From: Hodarchaeum sp048939725
GTDB lineage: Archaea > Asgardarchaeota > Heimdallarchaeia > Hodarchaeales > Hodarchaeaceae
Direction: 5' to 3'
Length of the DNA: 6,757 bases
Assembly: GCA_048939725.1 (NCBI GenBank)
Contig: JBHLPG010000211.1
Location: forward strand, 1 to 6,757
Both the position numbers and the translations under genes were made by a program. The stretch's first letter is position 1; each line of letters begins with the position of its first letter. The notes under the pieces are model-generated. The model saw nothing but the letters and a program-made list of their open reading frames with translations, was not told where the DNA came from and searched no databases. This document shows positions 1-5,284 of this stretch, one piece after another.

Positions 1-585
1 TGGCTTTTCTGCTAACTTTTCACTTGATGTTCTTGTCATTTCCAATAGGTTTCGCATTATTGCAAAACTTTCAGTGCGAAATGTACCCGTAACAATTGGT
101 TTGGAACAGTTAAGAAGACCAAGATATAATCGATGCCAATCCTGCGCATCATTAGGGACATCTGAATAAACTATAGCCGTTGATTGGGCATCAATATAAG
201 GTAAATGGTCGACAATCTTTGAGAATTTGATAAAGTCTGTTGATAAAGCTTCTCTTATATTTCCCGAGTCTAAATCCTGGATAAATATTGCTGCCGACCC
301 AGGATCAAAGTGAACGTTGTCTTGTGAGAGTTTTATGACTTCTTTTCCGTCTCTGCCAAATAATTTAATTTCTGAAGGAGCATAAGTCCGTAACTTGTCA
401 ATTAAATCCGCTGGGATGAAGTATCTATCAGCTTCATTTTCAACTCCTTCCTCCTTTAATAGACTTCGTGCTTCAGGATTTTCAAGTTCCACGCCTTGGG
501 TGCTAAGAATTGTTTTAGCTTCTTGATAGATCTTTTCTTTGTATTCATTTGTCAATAATTCAATTTTTGGACGTAATATGGTCAA
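1..585 (-). CDS. MttB-family (trimethylamine/betaine-type) corrinoid methyltransferase, N-terminal part
   Basis: The reading frame is open from a TTG at 585-583 to the left edge: 195 codons with no stop, and the 3' end lies outside. The protein resembles the N-terminal part of the MttB superfamily, non-corrinoid subunits that transfer a methyl group from trimethylamine, glycine betaine, proline betaine or carnitine-like substrates to a cognate corrinoid protein. Visible family features are the opening helix and EAKTILSTQGVELENPEA (about 22-39), LFGRDG (75-80), FDPGSAA (93-99), a DLDSGNIREA stretch (104-113), HLPYIDAQ (127-134), SDVP (141-144) and NCSKPIVTG (159-167). Family members are usually about 470-500 residues, so around 40% is present. 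TTG is chosen because GGAGGA lies 9 bases upstream and the first in-frame ATG is only at codon 177. It directly follows the homocysteine methyltransferase gene, 6 bases after that stop and in the same frame. True MttB carries an in-frame amber (pyrrolysine) codon near residue 330, whereas MtgB-type relatives do not. That region is outside the window, so the substrate class is unknown. Confidence 0.87.
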   Translation of the reverse strand, partial: MTILRPKIELLTNEYKEKIYQEAKTILSTQGVELENPEARSLLKEEGVENEADRYFIPADLIDKLRTYAPSEIKLFGRDGKEVIKLSQDNVHFDPGSAAIFIQDLDSGNIREALSTDFIKFSKIVDHLPYIDAQSTAIVYSDVPNDAQDWHRLYLGLLNCSKPIVTGTFRTESFAIMRNLLEMTRTSSEKLAEKP

Positions 586-591
586 TAAAAT

Positions 592-1479
592 TTATCCTCC
601 TCGGAGTTCATCGATTATTTTTCGAAGTAACTTTATGTGATTAGGTCCAGTCCCACAACAGCCTCCTACTATCTGGCCATCATATTCAAGGATTTTTTTA
701 ATGTCTTTTGCAAAGTCTTCTGGTAGTTGTTTGTAGACGGATTTTCCATTTTCCAGTTGTGGATTACCTGCGTTTGGCTTAATTGAAAGTGGAGCCTTTG
801 GAGCTACAGCTCTCATATTTTTCATAAGATCAAAGAAATCATCACTACTGAGGGTGCAGTTTGACCCAATTACTGCTACTCCTGAATCCAGAAGCTCAGA
901 AACGCAGTCAACAACTGTATTACCCATAATCGTAAAGTAACCTTTTGGTGTTCTTTTATAAGTCATACTAGCTATAATAGGCTTATTCGATTCAATTTGA
1001 ACAGCAAGAACTGCAGCTTTCATCTCTCGTATATCGGAGAACGTTTCAAGGTGCCATGCGTCAACATAAGGAGCTAATGCCTTCGCTTGCTTTTGAAAAC
1101 CCAATTTCAGTTCATTGATGGATGCCTTACCTACTGGTTCGAGAAATTCGCCAGATGGCCCTATATCGCCTATTACACATTTATTTTCTGGACAAACACT
1201 TTGAAGTATTTCTCCTGAACTCTTATTGATTTCTTCTAGCTGATCTTGGATTCCATACTTTTCTAGAGCGACACCATTTGCTCGAAACGTTGCAGTCTGA
1301 ACGATGTCACTTCCAGCGTCATAATATTTCTGAAATACTTCTCTGATTACTTCTGGATGCTCTATATTCCAGATATCAGGAGCTTCTCTAGGTTTTAGCC
1401 CTCTAAGCATTAGTTCTGTTCCTAAAGCCCCATCAAATAATATAATCTCCTTTTCGTGTAAAAGGGAGAGAAAATCCAT
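592..1479 (-). CDS. Homocysteine S-methyltransferase domain protein (MetH/BHMT Hcy-domain type)
   Basis: A 295-residue stand-alone homocysteine-binding domain (Pfam Hcy-methyltransferase type), which makes methionine from homocysteine and a methyl donor. The family's three zinc-ligand cysteines are present: GSNC at 206-209 (C208) and GGCCGTGP at 272-279 (C274, C275). Other family stretches are ILFDGALGTELMLRGL (13-28), TATFRAN (62-68), GDIGPSG (104-110), HLETFSD (143-149) and SIKPNAGNP (232-240). There is no cobalamin, folate or SAM-binding domain, so it must receive its methyl group from a partner. The corrinoid protein encoded 18 bases upstream is the obvious one, giving a split methionine synthase. 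ATG at 1479-1477 is used; a weak AGGA lies about 11 bases upstream. It shares its frame with the corrinoid gene across three amber codons. Relatives using S-methylmethionine or betaine directly cannot be excluded from sequence alone, but the neighbours favour methyl-cobalamin. Confidence 0.9.
   Translation of the reverse strand: MDFLSLLHEKEIILFDGALGTELMLRGLKPREAPDIWNIEHPEVIREVFQKYYDAGSDIVQTATFRANGVALEKYGIQDQLEEINKSSGEILQSVCPENKCVIGDIGPSGEFLEPVGKASINELKLGFQKQAKALAPYVDAWHLETFSDIREMKAAVLAVQIESNKPIIASMTYKRTPKGYFTIMGNTVVDCVSELLDSGVAVIGSNCTLSSDDFFDLMKNMRAVAPKAPLSIKPNAGNPQLENGKSVYKQLPEDFAKDIKKILEYDGQIVGGCCGTGPNHIKLLRKIIDELRGG
595..600 (-). promoter_or_regulatory. Shine-Dalgarno GGAGGA overlapping the preceding gene's end
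   Basis: On the minus strand GGAGGA forms the last two glycine codons of the homocysteine methyltransferase and is followed at once by its TAA stop. Nine bases then separate it from the TTG of the MttB-like gene. It is the strongest ribosome binding site in the window. It decides the TTG start, because no ATG occurs near the start of that frame. Its placement inside the upstream coding region suggests translational coupling of the two genes. Confidence 0.75.
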
Positions 1480-1485
1480 AATTAT

Positions 1486-1500
1486 CTAATCCTAAGACTA
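1486..1500 (-). other. Triple in-frame amber (TAG) junction between two same-frame genes
   Basis: Read on the minus strand, the corrinoid gene ends GTT TCT and continues TAG TCT TAG GAT TAG ATA ATT, then the ATG of the homocysteine methyltransferase. All codons are in one frame. The three TAGs are at 1500-1498, 1494-1492 and 1488-1486, and no TAA or TGA intervenes. TCTTAG is repeated in tandem (1503-1492), so one amber could come from a 6-base slippage duplication. The five other genes whose stops are visible end in TAA (five) or TGA (the oxidoreductase). TAG is therefore used only here. Whether it is a reinforced stop or a readthrough site is not decidable from the window. Confidence 0.9.
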
Positions 1501-2142
1501 AGAAACGCCTAGTAATTGTTTAGCAATCGTCACTGCAGAGACAGCGTTTTCTGCGTACCCATCAGCTTTACATTCTTTTACCCATTTTGTAGTGACAGGT
1601 GCGCCTCCAAGCATAACCTTAAATTTTTCACGAATCCCTTGTTGCTCAAGTAGTTCTACAACTTTTTTTTGCCCCATCATTGTTGTGGTGAGCAATGCTG
1701 ATACACCGATAAGATCAGCTTTGTGTTTTTCGGCCTCTGCGATAATAGTTTCAGCCGATACATCAGCACCTAGATCGATAACATCAAATCCATTGGCTTT
1801 CAACATAGTCGCAACAATAGTTTTGCCTATTGTATGAATATCTCCTTCAATAGTCGCCATTATGACCCGTCCCTTCGTTTCCCTTGTTTCGGAATCCCCG
1901 AGATGTGGAGTGATAATATCGACTGCCTCTTGCATAATTTGTGCGCCTCTCATGAGCTCTGGTAAAAAGAATTCCCCCTGATCCCAAAGATCTCCTACTC
2001 TTTTAATACCAGTACCATACCCTTTTTCTATTACTTCAAGTAATGGGAGTTTATCTTTCACAGCTTTTTGTGCAAGACTTTTCGCTTTCTCCATGTCGAG
2101 GTCTACAACACTTGCTGCCATTTCTTCATATATTGATTCCAT
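1498..2142 (-). CDS. Corrinoid (cobalamin-binding) methyl-carrier protein, MtbC/MttC/MtgC family
   Basis: A 214-residue carrier with the usual two-part layout: a helical cap domain (about 1-85; DLWDQGEFFLPELM at 51-64) and a Rossmann-type B12-binding domain (about 92-214). The cobalt-ligating signature GDIHTIG lies at 100-106, with His103 as lower axial ligand. The further B12 motifs SALLTTTM (148-155) and GGAPVT (179-184) are intact. Family members shuttle a methyl group between a substrate-specific methyltransferase and an acceptor enzyme. Here the MttB-like donor enzyme and the homocysteine methyltransferase are encoded immediately downstream. The frame is open further upstream to 2226, but the extra 28 residues are unlike the family and would overlap the oxidoreductase gene. 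ATG at 2142 gives the normal family length of about 210 and starts with the expected MESIYEEMAASVVDLD. An ATG four codons earlier (2154) is the alternative. No clear Shine-Dalgarno precedes either. The stop is TAG. Confidence 0.92.
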   Translation of the reverse strand: MESIYEEMAASVVDLDMEKAKSLAQKAVKDKLPLLEVIEKGYGTGIKRVGDLWDQGEFFLPELMRGAQIMQEAVDIITPHLGDSETRETKGRVIMATIEGDIHTIGKTIVATMLKANGFDVIDLGADVSAETIIAEAEKHKADLIGVSALLTTTMMGQKKVVELLEQQGIREKFKVMLGGAPVTTKWVKECKADGYAENAVSAVTIAKQLLGVS

Positions 2143-2180
2143 TACAAACACCATTAAAGTTGAGGAAGAGAAAAAATATG

Positions 2181-2195
2181 CTTTTTTAAATACCT
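2181..2195 (-). promoter_or_regulatory. Candidate archaeal TATA box for the methyl-transfer genes
   Basis: The minus strand reads AGGTATTTAAAAAAG, three bases after the TGA stop of the oxidoreductase gene. It is an A/T box preceded by a purine-rich GAGG that could act as a BRE. The centre is about 45 bases before the ATG at 2142, so initiation about 25 bases downstream would leave a leader of roughly 20 bases. This fits a separate promoter for the corrinoid, homocysteine methyltransferase and MttB-like genes. The call rests on pattern only and supports the shorter corrinoid start. Confidence 0.45.
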
Positions 2196-2197
2196 CA

Positions 2198-3610
2198 TCA
2201 ATTACTAAGCTTATTCTTAAATTCATCCATTTGGATAGTATTATTCGTTAATCGAGCCTCCTCTGCAGCAAAGGCCATTATGTGACTTTCCAAAGAAGAT
2301 TTCGCACTTGTCAAAGGTTCCTCAGAATCTAGCTGCAATGATCTAATGAAAGATTTAATAAGGCCAATATCCCCTCCCCCGTGACCAATTTCTGCATCAA
2401 GATCCACTTTTTGATCAATAATTAGCTTCTCCGTCTCATTGAAATGATCATACAGTGTGAGTTTCTCTCCAGATGCAAGAAACTCCCCAATTAAAGTTCC
2501 TTGGGTGCCGTCAATACGAATTGTCCTCCCTTCTAAATGCGAAAAACCGTGCATTGTAAACGTCGAAGTTACACCATTTTCAAATTCTATAATTGTTACC
2601 TGGTGATCAACAACATCATTATCAGCGAAATAAACGCATCTACCATAGGGACCACTTTCTAAAGCTTCCCATTTTCCTTTAGTTGTAAAGTCCTCTGTAA
2701 TGGTTGAAACTGGCCACCCTTTATACTCTCCCACTTGTCGGAATAAAGGTAAATTTTTAAGCTTTAAGAAGAGTTTCGGACGATTCAAAGCCAAATTCGC
2801 AATGAAACGTACCTTTCCAGATCCCCCAAGCTGTGCGATTCTAAGGAGAGGTACAATGTCAATATATATTCGGGGTGCATAGTACTTACAAGAATCAGCC
2901 ACAGCACAACCATTTAAACAGCGATCTTTTGCTCCTAAAGGTGCATTTTCAGGCCTGAAATGCTTCAAACTCCCAAATGAGCTTATTTTTAGGGGAGAAT
3001 ATCCTACAAGCCAGTATAATATATCTAAATCATGACAAGATTTCGCAAGAATCATTGGACTTGAGGATTTTTCTATAGCCCAATGTCCTCTTACAAATGA
3101 ATGGGCCATATGCCAGTAGGAAACATTCTCACGATGATCTATTGTTATGATGTCCCCTAATTTTCCAGATTGAATAATTTCATAGATCCTCTGAAAGAAT
3201 GGAGTGTACCGTAACACATGAGCGATACGTAGTTGTTTATTCATTTCTTCCGCTTTATATGTTAATTGAATACATTCATCCATTCTCGTTGCCATTGGTT
3301 TTTCTAATAACACATGATATCCAAGCTCGAGCGCTTTAATTGCAGGAGCACTGTGCATCTGGTCCTGGGTACAAATAAATGCTGCATCTGCGATTTTTGA
3401 TTGGAGTAAATCCTCCCAGGTTTCATATTGATTTGATTGAGGAATTGTGTGAGCTTGTGCGAAGAGGTCTCTTCTGATTGGATGAGGCTCAGCAACCGCT
3501 ACAAATTCCAAGTCTTGAGGATTATTTAGAGCATAGTTTCCATATACATCTTTACCTCGGTTCCCTGCACCAATCATAATAGCAGATATTCTCTTTTGGG
3601 ATTTCAACAC
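2198..3610 (-). CDS. Gfo/Idh/MocA-family NAD(P)-dependent oxidoreductase
   Basis: A 470-residue member of the family that oxidises or reduces sugars, inositols and related polyols. The N-terminal Rossmann fold carries the dinucleotide motif GAGNRG (14-19). The family EKP motif is at 103-105, with the catalytic lysine K104, followed by HVLRY (131-135). The C-terminal domain has KSCHDLDILYWLVG (190-203), with the catalytic-site Asp/His region of the family. An insert with cysteines (C231, C235, C241, then KYYAP) matches a subgroup with a Cys-rich loop whose role I cannot state. The length is above the common 330-390, mainly through the insert and the middle segment (about 215-310). GTG at 3610 is chosen because AGGAG (3624-3620) lies nine bases upstream; the following TTG is possible. 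It ends in TGA, 55 bases before the corrinoid gene. No neighbour identifies its substrate, and a link to methyl metabolism is not shown. Confidence 0.9.
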   Translation of the reverse strand: MLKSQKRISAIMIGAGNRGKDVYGNYALNNPQDLEFVAVAEPHPIRRDLFAQAHTIPQSNQYETWEDLLQSKIADAAFICTQDQMHSAPAIKALELGYHVLLEKPMATRMDECIQLTYKAEEMNKQLRIAHVLRYTPFFQRIYEIIQSGKLGDIITIDHRENVSYWHMAHSFVRGHWAIEKSSSPMILAKSCHDLDILYWLVGYSPLKISSFGSLKHFRPENAPLGAKDRCLNGCAVADSCKYYAPRIYIDIVPLLRIAQLGGSGKVRFIANLALNRPKLFLKLKNLPLFRQVGEYKGWPVSTITEDFTTKGKWEALESGPYGRCVYFADNDVVDHQVTIIEFENGVTSTFTMHGFSHLEGRTIRIDGTQGTLIGEFLASGEKLTLYDHFNETEKLIIDQKVDLDAEIGHGGGDIGLIKSFIRSLQLDSEEPLTSAKSSLESHIMAFAAEEARLTNNTIQMDEFKNKLSN

Positions 3611-3619
3611 GATAGCATG

Positions 3620-3624
3620 CTCCT
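3620..3624 (-). promoter_or_regulatory. Shine-Dalgarno AGGAG for the oxidoreductase
   Basis: AGGAG on the minus strand stands nine bases before GTG (3610-3608) and twelve before the adjacent TTG codon. No in-frame ATG lies close by, so this site decides the non-ATG start. The rest of the 106-base gap (3611-3716) is A/T-rich, with several possible TATA-like boxes such as AGTTTAATT at 3665-3657, none of them decisive. Confidence 0.6.
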
Positions 3625-3716
3625 ATAGTAACAGGAAGATTAGGAATAACAGCTAGAATTAAACTAGAGTTAATTATGCCTATTATCTTTAGCAATAGCA
3701 AATATATTAATTAAAA

Positions 3717-4592
3717 TTAAATGTATTTTCTTATGTAAGTTCTAGAATACACTAAAACCAATAATGCTACTGTTAGAATTAGTAGATCAAAGCTAGAAAC
3801 ATTCTGCCCAAGAAATTCATTTAAATCAGTTCGTTCTAGCTTTAATTCAAGATTAAAAGTGGCATCATGGCTTTGGTATACCCCCTGCATGGAAGTAATT
3901 ATTTCATAGGCTAATAGGACACCTGTCCTCTTCTCCCAGCGGAAATCTGCGTTGAATGTAAATTGTAAATTTAATCCAAAGCTATCATTTTCCATATTAC
4001 CTTCATACTTGATCCACATGTGATAGTCTTTTTCATTCTCTTCGTCCCCCAAATCCAGAATTGTCTCCATTCCTTCAATTGCACCTGGTAATGTTGATTT
4101 ATTCCATACTTCTAAGGAAGAAAGTAATGTCTCAACAGGTACTATAAACACCCAATCTCCTATAGTAACACCTGTATCACTAAACAGGAAATCATAACCA
4201 GAGCCTAGTACTCCACGACCTAGGGATTCTTGGAGTCCATAGTCAATTAGTAAGGATGAACTATTAACAACAACTGTGATATTTTCCCAAGAAACTTGAT
4301 AAATTATGGTAGTTTGAGGTGTTGTTTCATATGTGAGTACGGTAACAGTGAGTTCTTCTTGAATTGGAACTAATGTATTTTCCAAACGATATCCTTGAGT
4401 GGACGATCTGAAATTTAATAGTCCTGAAGAATAAACAAAGGACATGTAAGCTTTATCTACAGTGTAATCCCAAGTATCATTAGGTTTGACTTCAGGGATA
4501 ACACCTGAGACATGAGAACAGTTGATCGTAAAAAACAGGAGAATTGTTAATATGCTACAGTAGAATAGAACTCTCTTAAAAAAATTCAACAT
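3717..4592 (-). CDS. Predicted surface protein with N-terminal signal and C-terminal membrane anchor, unknown function
   Basis: I do not recognise a characterised family. The 291-residue product starts MLNFFKRVLFYCSILTILLF, a charged n-region and a hydrophobic core (about 8-22) typical of a secretion signal. A beta-rich extracellular region follows, containing PNDTWDYTV (37-45) and later IGDWVFI, a style common in archaeal surface proteins that open with a 'GDxWxY' strand. A single hydrophobic helix (about 269-283) precedes the basic tail RTYIRKYI, so the protein should be anchored with its C-terminus inside the cell. Six N-X-S/T sequons lie in the outer region (N38, N104, N110, N164, N202, N264), suggesting N-glycosylation. 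ATG at 4592 is preferred over the GTG three codons upstream (4601), because it places the basic residues right before the hydrophobic core. There is no good lipobox around the cysteine at residue 25. It ends in TAA, 106 bases before the oxidoreductase start; no functional link is evident. Confidence 0.8.
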   Translation of the reverse strand: MLNFFKRVLFYCSILTILLFFTINCSHVSGVIPEVKPNDTWDYTVDKAYMSFVYSSGLLNFRSSTQGYRLENTLVPIQEELTVTVLTYETTPQTTIIYQVSWENITVVVNSSSLLIDYGLQESLGRGVLGSGYDFLFSDTGVTIGDWVFIVPVETLLSSLEVWNKSTLPGAIEGMETILDLGDEENEKDYHMWIKYEGNMENDSFGLNLQFTFNADFRWEKRTGVLLAYEIITSMQGVYQSHDATFNLELKLERTDLNEFLGQNVSSFDLLILTVALLVLVYSRTYIRKYI

Positions 4593-4621
4593 TGATATCA
4601 CTTAATATTGGAGAAATTTTG

Positions 4622-4630
4622 TTTAAAATT
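4622..4630 (-). promoter_or_regulatory. Candidate TATA box for the surface protein gene
   Basis: The minus strand reads ATTTTAAAC, centred about 34 bases before the ATG at 4592. Initiation about 25 bases downstream would give a very short leader. The call rests only on composition and spacing. Confidence 0.35.
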
Positions 4631-4659
4631 CTTTAGAACTTGGTACCTATTATCAATAC

Positions 4660-4673
4660 TACATCAAGATGTA
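4660..4673. repeat. Perfect inverted repeat TACATC-AA-GATGTA upstream of the surface protein gene
   Basis: Six-base perfect arms around a two-base spacer, in the 122-base gap between the OsmC stop and the surface protein start. It lies about 30-50 bases upstream of the candidate TATA box, which is where an archaeal regulator could bind. It could also be the 3' region of the OsmC transcript. A run of six C's (4674-4679) directly abuts it, unusual for so A/T-rich a gap. Confidence 0.45.
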
Positions 4674-4692
4674 CCCCCCATGTTATAAACTC

Positions 4693-4707
4693 TGGGTGTT
4701 AAACCCA
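4693..4707. repeat. Small hairpin TGGGT-GTTAA-ACCCA after the OsmC gene
   Basis: Five-base perfect arms with a five-base loop, 7-21 bases downstream of the OsmC stop codon. It might form a weak RNA hairpin at the transcript end. There is no following T run on the minus strand, so it is not called as a terminator. Confidence 0.3.
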
Positions 4708-4714
4708 AATAACC

Positions 4715-5188
4715 TTAGGCTTCATCGATATTAATATCATAAGTGATCTTAGGTTTAATGTTTTTTCCAATAATACAATACTTTGGTATGAGGTCACAGG
4801 CTCTCTCTAAGAGAAATTTATCGCCAGTAATATTGATTACACACCTGATTGAAGAGAATTCATAATCGTTTATAGATTCATTAAATTGAACTGTGGATGA
4901 TGTGGCAACACTAAGGGATTCAGGGTTGGTGTGTAGTCTATCGCATATTTGGAGAATCGTAGCTAAAGTACAGGTGGCAATAGCAGCAAGAAATAGATCT
5001 TCTGGTGAGGGAAGGTTGACACCTCCAAAACTGGAGGGACAGCTAAATGGTAGAGGTGTTTTCCATTCAGTTGTAACAAAATGACCTCTTTTTTCTTCTT
5101 CCCATATAGCAGTTGCTTTTACATCAAAATTTTTAGCTTCAGGATTTATCATGGCGATTATTCTCATTTCAGTGTTGATTTTTCTCAC
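4715..5188 (-). CDS. OsmC/Ohr-family protein
   Basis: A 157-residue OsmC-like protein. Family members are small cytoplasmic proteins, usually dimers, many of which reduce organic or fatty-acid hydroperoxides through two cysteines. The family signature is SPEDLFLAAIATCTLATIL (61-79), with the first cysteine C73 at the usual helix position. The second is likely C138 in KYCIIGKNI, where peroxidases usually have a 'CP' context. That difference, plus an extra C131, makes peroxidase activity likely but not certain. FDVKATAIW (21-29) is the expected first strand. Start choice is uncertain. GTG at 5188 gives the longest frame, with a TATA-like GATAAAAAG (5215-5207) about 25 bases upstream that would fit a nearly leaderless transcript. 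ATG at 5167 or 5152 would give 150 or 145 residues, also normal for the family, and none has a clear Shine-Dalgarno. The gene is divergent from the DNA methyltransferase, with a 94-base shared promoter region. Confidence 0.85.
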   Translation of the reverse strand: MRKINTEMRIIAMINPEAKNFDVKATAIWEEEKRGHFVTTEWKTPLPFSCPSSFGGVNLPSPEDLFLAAIATCTLATILQICDRLHTNPESLSVATSSTVQFNESINDYEFSSIRCVINITGDKFLLERACDLIPKYCIIGKNIKPKITYDINIDEA

Positions 5189-5206
5189 GAAGGGTTTCTT
5201 TCTTTG

Positions 5207-5215
5207 CTTTTTATC
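5207..5215 (-). promoter_or_regulatory. Candidate TATA box for the OsmC-family gene
   Basis: The minus strand reads GATAAAAAG, centred about 23 bases before the GTG at 5188. This would give a leaderless or nearly leaderless transcript from GTG, or a leader of about 20 bases if ATG at 5167 is the true start. Confidence 0.35.
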
Positions 5216-5252
5216 GATAACTTTTGGAACATTTAAGACAAAAAATTAATAA

Positions 5253-5266
5253 TTTAATAAAATATT
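5253..5266 (+). promoter_or_regulatory. Candidate TATA box for the DNA methyltransferase
   Basis: TTTAATAAAATATT is centred about 24 bases before the GTG at 5283, the archaeal TATA-to-start distance, so initiation could fall at the GTG itself and give a leaderless mRNA. The box directly abuts the palindrome at 5268-5284. Confidence 0.4.
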
Positions 5267-5267
5267 T

Positions 5268-5284
5268 ACAGTTAGAATAACTGT
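5268..5284. promoter_or_regulatory. Perfect palindrome overlapping the methyltransferase start codon; candidate operator
   Basis: ACAGTTA-GAA-TAACTGT: seven-base perfect arms around a three-base centre. The right arm ends inside the GTG start codon (5283-5285), and the left arm touches the TATA-like box. A protein bound here would cover the expected transcription start. As RNA it would form a hairpin that hides the start, if transcription begins upstream. Which of the two applies is not visible. Confidence 0.6.

Noticed and set aside
1592..1837. Plus-strand open frame opposite the corrinoid gene
   Set aside because: It lies wholly antisense to a well-supported gene and its low-complexity translation shows no domain.
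2143..2226. Longer corrinoid protein start at 2226
   Set aside because: It would overlap the oxidoreductase gene by 29 bases and add 28 residues unlike the family; the ATG at 2142 gives the normal length and N-terminus.
2700..2882. Plus-strand open frame opposite the oxidoreductase
   Set aside because: Antisense shadow of a conserved gene, short, no recognisable features.
3304..3495. Second minus-strand frame inside the oxidoreductase
   Set aside because: Alternate-frame shadow within the Rossmann domain; the main frame carries GAGNRG and EKP motifs uninterrupted.
3647..3670. CTAG-spaced inverted repeat (CTAGAATTAAACTAG) upstream of the oxidoreductase
   Set aside because: Only the four-base CTAG ends pair, which is expected by chance in A/T-rich DNA.
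4693..4707. Intrinsic terminator after the OsmC gene
   Set aside because: The hairpin has only five base pairs and no T run follows on the transcribed strand; kept only as a small repeat.
4893..5084. Plus-strand open frame opposite the OsmC-family gene
   Set aside because: Antisense to the conserved cysteine helix region; no start signal or domain.
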